From Carex sylvatica (taxonomy: Eukaryota; Streptophyta; Magnoliopsida; Poales; Cyperaceae), in the NCBI GenBank assembly GCA_964058845.1, contig CAXKVR010000060.1:682001-746000 (forward strand): a stretch of 64,000 nucleotides of DNA, given 5' to 3'. A program made the position numbers and the translations under genes. The notes beneath the pieces are model-generated. The model ran no database searches, was not told the origin of the DNA, and worked only from the letters and a program-made list of their open reading frames with translations. Positions 1 to 9,178 of this stretch are shown here, one piece after another. Position 1 is the first letter of the stretch; every line of letters begins with the position of its first letter.

Positions 1-256
1 TTTAATGAAGGATAAAATGAGTATTTTATAAATTTAAAATGATTTTTAATATAAAAGATAATAAATTGAATAAATTTGTCAGTTTTTGAAGTTTAGAGAA
101 GAAAATATGTAATTTCAAAGTTTAGAGGGAATAAAACGTAGTATTGAAGTTTTCCAGAGTATACATCAAATTTCTCTTAATGAAAAAATCGTTTCCCTCT
201 CATTTCATTTTTCATTCTGATAGAGTTTTTCTTGATTGGACAAAACCATTAGCGGC

Positions 257-556
257 ATGAATATGTTAAGATTCCGATTAAGATCTATTTTCTCGTCGCC
301 ACCTTGCCTCCCTTTAGACGATCGATCCAGCTGTACTAATGTGAACTCTAGTGTGCTTCAGCCGATCCGTCATCTGATGGAATATGCACTGTTGCGTGTC
401 TGAAGAGTATCTATGCACCGTGTTCAATAGAATATGCTCGTCTTTAGAAATGAGAGGCATGAAATCTCCGATCTGGATCAAAGCCTTCGCCAATTACAGC
501 AACCAGGTAGCGCAATATGCTCTCAACTCATCGGGGGTTTGTCTGACTCATGTTCC
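257..556 (+). pseudogene. Unidentified coding-like segment with two internal stops
   Basis: The base composition rises here from very AT-rich to nearly balanced. One frame runs from an ATG at 257 to a stop near 556, interrupted by two in-frame stops (TGA after VALLRV-like residues, then TAG). The readable parts include a Ser/Pro/Asp-rich stretch and a Gln/Leu-rich stretch (EISDLDQSLRQLQQPGS). I do not recognise a family. It may be a decayed gene fragment, a transcript leader, or chance. Confidence 0.2.
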
Positions 557-693
557 TGAATGTATGATCCTACTTGCATGACTGTTTCTTTCTTCTTTAC
601 ATGATCCTTTATATATTACATACAAAATTAATGATTACATACAAAAAAATTAATTATTAAAAATGCAAACAAAATATTTCAAAAAAGATATTT

Positions 694-1290
694 AATTATT
701 CTCTGATATCTTATCAACTTTTAATTTCCTGTATATATGATTAACAAAGAACAATTGACACATAACAAGAAAAGTAAATTTTATGGAAATCCATTATAAT
801 ACTTATTCCCCGTATAAAATAAAGAGGTCAAACAAAGTTTTATAGCAAGATTAGGAGGCTACCCGTTTATATAAGTGTGCAGGTGGAAATAAGTATAACT
901 ATTTTTGCTCCTTTTTTCTCTTATTTTAAAACATTGGGCACAATATTAATTGCTTTTTCTCACAACAAAATTCATTATTCATTTAGTTTGCATTGCAATG
1001 TTCACAAGAAATGAATGATAATTTTCTAGATTATGGAAATAATTGAGAAAGGCCAGGCCCAATTGTTTTCCTCCTAAATTATGATGTCTGGTACTTATCT
1101 ATTAACATTATTTAATTGTTGGAAAAGTCATGTAAACAAATGAAAAAGTTCCATTAGGTAAAACCAGTAAAATGTAAAATGTGCAGAATGATAAAAATAA
1201 ATTAAGTTCTAATTGAATTTACATTGTTGAAAGGCCTATCCATTAAATAAAGAGACACATCCATTGTCTTGGGCTATGCTATGATTCTAG
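694..1290 (+). repeat. Host segmental repeat, copy A
   Basis: This is a diverged paralogue of the segment interrupted by the Mutator-like element (copy B, 3362-3795 plus 14350-15660) and of copy C (19893-21660). Shared landmarks in order are 'ttattctctgatatct', 'aggtggaaata', 'tttgcattgcaatgttcacaa' (split here to stay short), 'aggccaggcccaattg' and 'tcctaaatta'. It holds GCAATGTTC at 995-1003 as a single uninterrupted copy, so it represents an empty target site. It is shorter than B and C and its homology fades after about 1290. Confidence 0.7.
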
Positions 1291-1409
1291 AAATATAATT
1301 GACTATATAATAGGTCCTCTTTTATTTATTATTTTTATATTCAATTCGAATCTTATCTAGACCCAACATTACAATAGATCAGGTATGAATTTGATTAACC
1401 TATTTTATG

Positions 1410-1601
1410 CAGGAAATAAATCTGCTACGATCCTAAGAAGATTGTAAGATTATGTTATTCTAAATTCAACATTTCATTTGTTTTGAGATTCATGCATAAA
1501 AAATAATTTTTATAGAGATTCGTACAATCCAAAAAATAAAAAGTTGGATTTAGAATAACATAATCCTACGATCTCCTTAGGATCGTAGCAGATTTATTTT
1601 C
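1410..1601. mobile_element. Foldback MITE with 8-bp target duplication
   Basis: The element is almost entirely an inverted repeat. Its left arm (1410 to about 1469, starting with gaaataaatctgctacgatc) and right arm (to 1601) are about 60 bp each with few mismatches. It is flanked on both sides by ATTTTATG (1402-1409 and 1602-1609), matching an 8-bp target duplication. It has no coding capacity. The family was not identified; 8 bp suggests hAT-type mobilisation. Confidence 0.75.
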
Positions 1602-1609
1602 ATTTTATG

Positions 1610-3361
1610 ATACCAGACAAATAATACCCATGGTAATTATAATGTAATTTCTTATACCTAATTAATTAATGTATAAAATGGGAAACAATATCTATGAGAA
1701 TGATTAATATAGTATCAAAAAATGTATCAAAAGCAACAATCTATTTCATAACTTGATCAAAAGACCATTATACTACAATTTAATTTAAAGTTATTAATCT
1801 AATATCATTATTGTGCTGCATTATATTTTTACGATGAACAATATAATTTTGATTTAAAACAATATATTCAATTTATACTATAAATAAATATTTGATGTAA
1901 AATATTCAAGAAAAAAAATATAAGAATTTAATTTTTTAAGAAAAAGAGATTAATCAAATACTTAAAGATTTTGACTCATCTTGAATCCGACCATTAAACA
2001 AGTTACGGATATCTATATATCCGGACTGGACTAAACTACTAACCCTGAAGGGTCCACTATTAGAAGTATTATTCAGATTTGGATCTGACCCAATTTGATA
2101 TTAAAAAGTTATAAATCAAAATTCGACCTAAATAATTTTTAGGCAATGAAGAGACCAAATATAGTAATATCCGTACTCTACACATGCCCTGTTAGGGTCA
2201 GGTGCTTAATTACGATAAAATTGTAATTTCAAAGTAAATATGATTGTAGATATGATAAGTACTTGGTTAAATAAACCATAATATGATAGCTAGGTACAAC
2301 GATAAAAATTTAAATCTTGTTCTTTTCTTCCAAACATCGGTCTTGCGAGAAAATATATATATTAATTTATATTACCATCATCTTATATACTACGGGGGCA
2401 TAAAAACACTATTTATTTGATAACGCTCTCTTATTGTTGTTATCAATAATACTTATGGATTTATAAAATTCCTAAATTTAAGGCAATATGTCTAATATGG
2501 ATGATCTTTTTTTATTTTTAAAAAAGAAAAGGCTGAAGCCGATTTCATTTAAAAAACCAGTTAGCAAATCATCAACATATAGTCTAATAAAGAGCAAATG
2601 TACAAATTAAGCAGTAGACATAGCTAATTAACTGTCAAAAGTAATCTAAATTTGCAAGTATATACTTAGTCATGTATAGGCTGAGGAGTAAGGATTAGTG
2701 TTTTAAATATAGTTGTCATCAAGTATAAGTTTGTTTAGAAAAAATATCAGCACATATGTGTTGCAAGTAAAGAGAGCAGACACAAAATAGAGAAATAAAT
2801 CGTCGATGGAAATATACTAACATTTATGTGTAATCTTATTGTTGTCTTGAATATTAGAGGTCAAAGTCATAGTGTTTGTCTAATATTTTGTAATAAGTGC
2901 TCTGATAAATAACTAGCTATATGTGTTTTCATTAACAACATAACTTATAGAATTTATATATAATACTTTATATTATTCACGATCAATTGTTTTAGTTAAC
3001 AAACAAATTTATAAAAATTAATGAAGTTGATACTTTTACAACTATGTTACATTTGTACATCAAAATAAAAAAAATTAGATAAAATAATAAATGTTAAAGA
3101 AATACATGAATATCTTATCTTAAATAACAAAACACACACATGCATGCATTATAATCAAACAACAAATTAATCATTTAAGTAATATAAGTATGATTAATTT
3201 AATTAAATATACAATAAGTTAAGTACCATGTTAAATAAAATATTTAAAAATATATATTTAATTGTTTTACTATAACTGATATTTTTTTTCCTTTATAACT
3301 AATCAACAATAATTGATATATATATAAAAAATATATATATGAAGTGTCAATATATTGTTTT
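1610..3361. other. AT-rich DNA without supported gene
   Basis: Very AT-rich sequence with poly-A/T runs and short TA tracts. No ORF of interest and no clear repeat structure seen beyond simple sequence. Confidence 0.5.
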
Positions 3362-3795
3362 ATTTGGTTATTCTCTGATATCTCACCTATTTTTTTTGCT
3401 ACATCTCACTAACAACAATAGATTCATTTTTGAACTTGTTTCTTGATAAAAATATTTTTTCTTAATATAAAAGTGTCAAACAATAAAGAATTAAATTTTA
3501 ATTTAGTGACAAAAGTAATACTATTTATATATGAGATATCGTATATTCTAAATCCGAATGAAAGATCTTTGGGGATATTAAATTAATAGGGTGGCTCGTC
3601 TCCAACTTTACTAAAAAAATATATGAAGTATTTTTTCATATCAACATTAACAAGGCGTTTTATACAAGTGTCAAGGTGGAAATAATATAATTACTATTGC
3701 TATTTTATTTTTATGTTATTTTAGAACAGTGGGACACAATTTGTTTTTATATCACAGCAAACTTCATAATTCATCTAATTTGCATTGCAATGTTC
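3362..3795 (+). repeat. Host segmental repeat, copy B, left part
   Basis: Left portion of the repeat copy that was split by the Mutator-like element. It aligns by eye with 19893-20249 (copy C) and 694-1003 (copy A). It ends in the left 9-bp target duplication GCAATGTTC at 3787-3795. Confidence 0.75.
3787..3795. repeat. Target site duplication, left (GCAATGTTC)
   Basis: A 9-bp direct repeat identical to 14341-14349 immediately outside the element's inverted termini. Nine bp is the hallmark length for Mutator-superfamily insertion. Confidence 0.95.
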
Positions 3796-3942
3796 CCGAC
3801 ATTTTTAAAAATACCCAAAAAAAAAAACAAATTGTTAAAAATAACAGGGTTCCAGCCAAATTTTTAAAAATGTCCTGACCGCCTAAAAATGGGGCGGTCC
3901 GGAATTTTAATTCCTGACCGCCTAAAAATGGGGCGGTCCGGG
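3796..3942 (+). repeat. Left terminal inverted repeat of the MULE (147 bp)
   Basis: Matches the reverse complement of 14155-14340 nearly perfectly. The outer about 105 bp contain an A-rich segment and 'ataacagggttccagcc'. The inner part holds two copies of a GC-rich motif, ctgaccgcctaaaaatgggg followed by cggtccgg, each an imperfect palindrome (accgcc...ggcggt). The right end has one extra 39-bp unit, giving 147 versus 186 bp. Confidence 0.9.
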
Positions 3943-3980
3943 TTTTATTTTTTTATTTTTTATTTTTCCCTGGTTTTTCC

Positions 3981-3988
3981 TTATAAGG
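3981..3988 (+). promoter_or_regulatory. Putative TATA box for the MULE transposase
   Basis: TTATAAGG lies 39 bp inside the left terminal repeat. It is followed by a purine-rich (GA)n leader at about 4008-4092 and a consensus 5' splice site at 4102. Position and spacing suit a core promoter; transcription start is not known. Confidence 0.5.
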
Positions 3989-4101
3989 AGAATGTGCCTT
4001 CAGCCAGAGGAAAGAGAGAAGGGGAAAGAGAAAGAGAGAGAAAGAGAGGGAGAGAGAAAGAGAAAGAGAGAGAAAGAGAGAAGGAGAAGGAGCTGCTACA
4101 G

Positions 4102-4435
4102 GTACGTACTGTTTATTTTTTAAATATTTTATTTACTGTTCACGTACTGTTAATGTACGTATTTACTGTTCACGTACTGTTCACTTACGTATGTACTGTT
4201 CACGTACTGTTCATGTACGTATTTACTGTTCACTTACGTATTTAATGTTGACAAACTATTCACTTACGTATTTGCTGTTCGCATACTATTCATTTATGTA
4301 TGTACAGTTGACCCAAATTGATAAGTACATATTAACTGTTCACATACCATTAATTTAGGACTGTTTAATACTGATGGCAGCTGTATACAATTGGAACTGG
4401 TAAACTGACAAAATATTTACCATTCATTAATGTAG
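4102..4435 (+). other. Predicted 5'-UTR intron of the transposase gene
   Basis: Donor ctacag|gtacgt at 4101/4102 and acceptor ttaatgtag at 4435, ten bases before the ATG at 4446. The intron carries many degenerate copies of 'cgtactgttcacgtactgtt' and 'tacgtatttactgttcac' between about 4105 and 4310, a minisatellite-like array with a period near 30 bp. Confidence 0.55.
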
Positions 4436-4445
4436 TTTATTGGCC

Positions 4446-7400
4446 ATGTCTGTTGGAATTTTCGTACATTTTGGAGGAAAGTTCACAACTGACCAGTATG
4501 GTGTACGTTACTCCAAACCTCCAGTAAATACGCGTTGGGTTGATGAAAATTTCTCATTTGAGGAGTTGCAAACGCTTATTTACGATTTGAGCGGCTACAA
4601 TAGGAACCGCTATGAATTACAAATAATGGCCCGAGTGCTCCAAGGAGGAAGGTATCTCAGAATTGCACTGGGAGATGACGTGGCATTGAGAGGCCTGATC
4701 AACAGGACTGTGAGGTCCGGTGATAGTGGATTCGAAGTTTTTGCGTGCAGGATTCACAGAGGATCAGGGTCTGGAAGTTCAGGCCAAAATTATATTGCAG
4801 AAAATTATCAACAAAATGCAGAACCACACACTCCTATATTCGTACCCGAACCAACGCCAGAACCAGAAATATATAGTAATTCACCTCAACCTCCACATTT
4901 GATCCCACCCGGACTACAATCTCCACCTTTTATCCCACCTATATATGTGTCGGGAGGTCCTTCATTCTTACCTGGGCCTGAACCAAATCCTCACCCCAGA
5001 CCGCCACCAGTACAGGAGGATTCACACGAGTCAGAATTTGAATTTATGAACGAAGTACCGGAGGAGAATCTACAAACTGGGGATGAATTGGGAGAAGAAC
5101 ACTGGGACGATAATGATGAGGGAGATGATACCGATGAAGGAGAATACACACAGCCTACTGTGAGGCAGAATAGAAATATGCCATTAAGTGGCCGTTCTGA
5201 GACTCACCCGTTCGTAAACTTCAATGACACATCTGTTTTTCGAGAAGCAGATGTTTCTTACTACGGTCATCGGGTTGAATACAAGAGTGAGCTCGCAAAA
5301 GGTCAGTACTTCGAAAATAAAAAACAGCTGACGAAAAAGATCAGAGAGCACCATGTTGACAAGAATCAGGAGATATATACTCACAAAAGTGACAAATCCC
5401 GGTTGGAAATTAGATGCAACACTCAGAATTGTCATTTTATCCTGAAGGCAAGAGCAACAAATTATGAAGATACATGGGTAATAACTGAGCAAGACACGCC
5501 TCACACATGCACGTCAGAGTACACCAGGACTGACCATGCACAACTCACGGCATCAATCATCGCAGATATCATCGAGGATAGCATTAAGAAAGACCCCTGT
5601 ATGAGCATTCGGAGTGTGGCAAACTGCGTGAGGGTTAGATTTCGAACTATAACCCCAAAGTACAACCGACTTTGGAGAGGTCGTGAGATTGCAGTATCCC
5701 GACAATTCGGGAGTTGGGAGGAATCGTACAATTTTATGAAACTATTGCTTATCGGGATATGTGACAAGAATCCCGGCTCGAGGCACCAATTTCTGACTAG
5801 TCCGAGCATCGATAAAAATACAGGACTGGTCAAGCAAGATGTGCAGCAATTTAGGGCCGTCGCATGGGCTTATGGACCATGCATCACCGCAGTTGATTAC
5901 TTGAGACCGGTGATCAGTATAGATGCAGCCTTCCTCTCTGGACGGTATGAGGGACGGCTTTTGATGGCCTGCGGCTATGATGCCGAGAATCAATTGCTGC
6001 CTCTAGCATTTGGAATTGTACAGAAGGAGAATGAAGAGAATTGGGGTTTTTTCTTACAGTGGTTTAGAATTCATGTGCTTGGTGTTAATAGATTCGTATG
6101 CGTTATATCAGACCAACACAAGGCGATCAAAGCTGCTTTGAAACCCGAATACGGATGGGATGGGAATAATTTTGTGCACAGGTTTTGTATGCAGCATGTT
6201 GCTGATAACCTGGTGCAGGCGTGCGGAAAGGACAAATGGTACGGAACCAGGTTCAAACAAGGAGCCAGGAAGAAGAAGCCAAGAAGGCTGAAAGAGATGT
6301 TCGAAGAATTTGCCATGGTATGTCTAATATTGTCTAAGTTATATCATTTTTGTTTCCTTGACATGCATATTTCATCTAATTTTACTTTGTTCTATTGCAG
6401 CAAAATCCGAAGTGTAATGCTTTTTTAAAGAGAGTGGGCAAAGTACGTCCTAATGATGTCATGGAGCCGTCAAATTATGAGAAAATCTTTCAAACCTGTG
6501 ATGGAGGATATCGATTTGGTATCATGACAACAAATGGCTCTGAGTCCCTGAACGCTGTCTTTAAGGAGGCCCGAATGTTGCCCGTAGCTGCACTTGTTGA
6601 GGAGACATTCTACAAGTGCAACAGGTGGTTTGTTCAGCGGCGGCAGGCAGCAATGGAGCATAGCACTGCTTGTAAGCCTTTTTCCAAACGGGTACAAGAT
6701 AAGCTTGCCAAACGGTGGGAGAAAGCTGTGGGTATGGATGTCATCTCATACTCGCACGGCGAAGGTAAGTACGAAGTCACGGGCCCAGATGAATATGTCC
6801 CAGTAGTCCAAACACAGGATGGAACTATGTCCATTATACATAGAAAGTTCAAGTATATTGCGACATTCGGAGCTGATAGAGCAGTGGAATGTACATGCAG
6901 AGGTATCCAACTAACTGGAATTCCGTGCGCTCATGTGTTAGCGGTTTGTCGCCATAACAGCTGGTCCCCCGATCAATTTGTTGCCCACTGGTACAGAATG
7001 GAGTACCTTCTGAGTACTTGGAATGCCTTGTTTGTTCCCTACGGTAATCCTGAAGAATGGCCTACGACCACTACCCCAAAATACGAGCCGAACAAAGATT
7101 GGATACGGTATGGTAGGAGAAAACACATCCGTCAACCAATGACCATGGATGAAATGCAAGGTAGGCAAATAGGGCACCGTCCTCGCCGTTCCACTACCGA
7201 CAGGCAGATGCGAGGTATGTAATATTGAACAATGATTATATTTTATTACATTTTTCAATAACTTACTATATCATTTATTGGGTCTGCAGATTCTCGTAAC
7301 GCAGCAAATGCAGCTGAAAACGATCGAGTTATGGCAGAGGCAAGTGGATCGCAAGGGTCGAGGCGCAGCACAGCCAGAAGCCGTACCTTCCGTGAAAATG

Positions 7401-7735
7401 CAACTATGATGTTTAGGGAGGCAATGGGAGAAGTACTGACAGGAGAAGAGGTGGTTGGGATGCAGGGGCATTCAGGTACTACCCAGCGGAGAAGGAGCAC
7501 ATCTCAAGCTGGAAGGAGGAGCACATCTCACGCGGGACCATCTGGTACAGCACACGAGGAAGGAGAAGCTTTGCAACCACCTAGGAGGAGCACATCTCAA
7601 CTAGGAGGGACGAGCACATATGGTGCAGGGCCATCTGGTACAGCAAACCAGCAAGAAGAAGCAGTACAACCAGCTAGAAGAAGCACATCATCATGGGGAT
7701 CTCGTGTGCTGAGGGGATTGAATTTTAGACGATGA
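4446..7735 (+). CDS. MuDR/MULE-type transposase, 1043 aa, three coding exons
   Basis: Exons 4446-6317, 6401-7214 and 7290-7735; introns of 83 and 75 bp have GT-AG ends, and the frame is open throughout (1043 aa). The start is ATGTCTGTTGG at 4446 in a gccATGt context; a TTG two codons upstream is not a plant start. Domains in order: an N-terminal MULE region (1-110), Pro-rich linker (about 130-205), acidic stretch (about 210-245), MuDR zinc-type DNA-binding domain with C-x4-C and H-x-C (about 290-355), and the MULE DDE core. In the core, D493 (SIDAAFL) and D556 (VISDQHKAI) with C581-x2-H584 are visible; the third acidic residue is not assigned with certainty. A SWIM zinc finger follows, C788-x-C790-x9-C800-x-H802. 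The tail (about 900-1043) is basic and repeats RRSTS. It would cut and join DNA at the terminal repeats in the nucleus. Confidence 0.93.
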
Positions 7736-7918
7736 CTTAATATAATTTGTATAGTTGTATTGTATCGTTTGATTATATGTTGTATTATTTTATGTGAATG
7801 TGTTGTATTATTTTATGTAAATGGATTGTATTAGTTTATGTTATGATTTATTTATGTTTTAATATTTTATGATATGACTTATTCACGTTATAGTATGTTT
7901 GTTTTGTTGTTGAACAGG

Positions 7919-8173
7919 ATGAACGATAGCAACCGAGGTATCGAGCAAGGAGAATGTCACTGTAAATTTTGTTTTCTTAGAAAAAGATTTGGTCCGCAAC
8001 CTATTGTTCATCCTCCCCTTTCAGACGATGACTTTGTTGAAAATTCATACGGATCTGGTAAGGCGAGCACATCATCGGGAGTAACTACTCTTAAGCTAGC
8101 TGATAAGAAGCCGGCTGCTAAGAAGCCGGCTGATAAGAAGCCAGCTGCTAAGAAACCGGCTTATAAGAAATAG
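7919..8173 (+). CDS. Small Cys-motif and Lys/Ala/Pro-repeat ORF (84 aa) inside the MULE
   Basis: An ATG at 7919 opens an 84-aa frame. The N-terminal half has E-C-H-C-K-F-C-F (possible metal-binding cluster). The C-terminal 30 residues repeat ADKKPAAKKP, resembling a histone-H1-like basic tail. A good 3' splice site (gttgttgaacag) ends at 7917, one base before the ATG. The segment could therefore be a final exon or second product of the transposase transcript, or a separate small gene. A frame upstream of the splice site also extends to 7874. I do not recognise a family. It sits 180 bp after the transposase stop on the same strand and before the 176-bp array. Confidence 0.45.
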   Translation: MNDSNRGIEQGECHCKFCFLRKRFGPQPIVHPPLSDDDFVENSYGSGKASTSSGVTTLKLADKKPAAKKPADKKPAAKKPAYKK

Positions 8174-8220
8174 GGTTTTAAATTCCTTTGTTTAAATTTT
8201 ACATTGTAAGATATTTTTAT

Positions 8221-8950
8221 TCCGACCCCAACTTTGCACACTCGTTCTCGGAGCAAACTATCTCCAAAAATTATGAAAATTGAGCGACATACATTGTTGA
8301 CATTTCCAAACAGGACTGTAAAGTTTCATACGAAATCTCCGAACGGATCGTGAGATATAAGAGCTCAAAAATAGCCCGAACTGATGACGTTTTCATTCCG
8401 ACCCCAACTTTGCACCCTCGTTCTCGGAGCAAACTATCTCCAAAAATCATGAAAATTGAGCGACATGCATTGTTGACATTTCCAAACAGGACTGTAAGGT
8501 TTCATACGAAATCTCCGAACGGATCGTGAGATATAAGAGCTCAAAAATAGCCCGAACTGATGACGTTTTCATTCCGACCCCAACTTTGCACCCTCGTTTT
8601 CGGAGCAAACTATCTCCAAAAATTATGAAAATTGAGCGACATACATTGTTGACATTTCCAAACAGGACTGTAAAGTTTCATACGAAATCTCCGAACGGAT
8701 CGTGAGATATAAGAGCTCAAAAATAGCCCGAACTGATGACGTTTTCATTCCGACCCCAACTTTGCACCCTCGTTCTCGGAGCAAACTATCTCCAAAAATC
8801 ATGAAAATTGAGCGACATGCATTGTTGACATTTCCAAACAGGACTGTAAGGTTTCATACGAAATCTCCGAACGGATCGTGAGATATAAGAGCTCAAAAAT
8901 AGCCCGAACTGATGACGTTTTCATTCCGACCCCAACTTTGCACCCTCGTT
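8221..8950. repeat. 176-bp tandem array, 4.15 units
   Basis: Units start with tccgaccccaactttgcac at 8221, 8397, 8573, 8749 and a partial at 8925, so the period is exactly 176 bp. Units 1 and 3 share variants (aattatg, acatacat, taaagttt) and units 2 and 4 share others (aatcatg, acatgcat, taaggttt). This shows that a 352-bp dimer was duplicated. The array lies between the 3' ends of the two convergent genes. It has no long ORF. Confidence 0.95.
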
Positions 8951-9178
8951 TTTTTTGTTTAGTGTTCTTTTGTTGTTCTTTTGTTTTTGATTTAGTGGTT
9001 CTATTAGTATGTTTTTTGTTCTTAATTATGTAGTGTTTCTCTTATTATTTTTTCTGTTGTATAAATACTACCATAAAACATAGCTAAACTCAGAACAAAA
9101 ATCATAATAAGCTATCAGCGTACATAATACATAATAAAACATAAAACACTACAAAGAAAACAATAAAAAAACTCTCTA

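Noticed and set aside
3889..4245. 118-aa ORF rich in Arg/Glu/Lys next to the left terminal repeat
   Set aside because: It is a translation of the terminal repeat palindromes, the GA-rich leader and the repeat-filled intron of the transposase gene.
4440..4445. TTG start two codons before the transposase ATG
   Set aside because: Plants start at ATG; the next codon set gives ATG at 4446 directly after the predicted acceptor.
6395..7222. A separate 275-aa protein
   Set aside because: It is exon 2 of the transposase read from inside the intron and past the donor at 7214/7215.
8221..8950. CRISPR-like array
   Set aside because: Repeats are 176 bp, contiguous without unique spacers, in a plant transposon.
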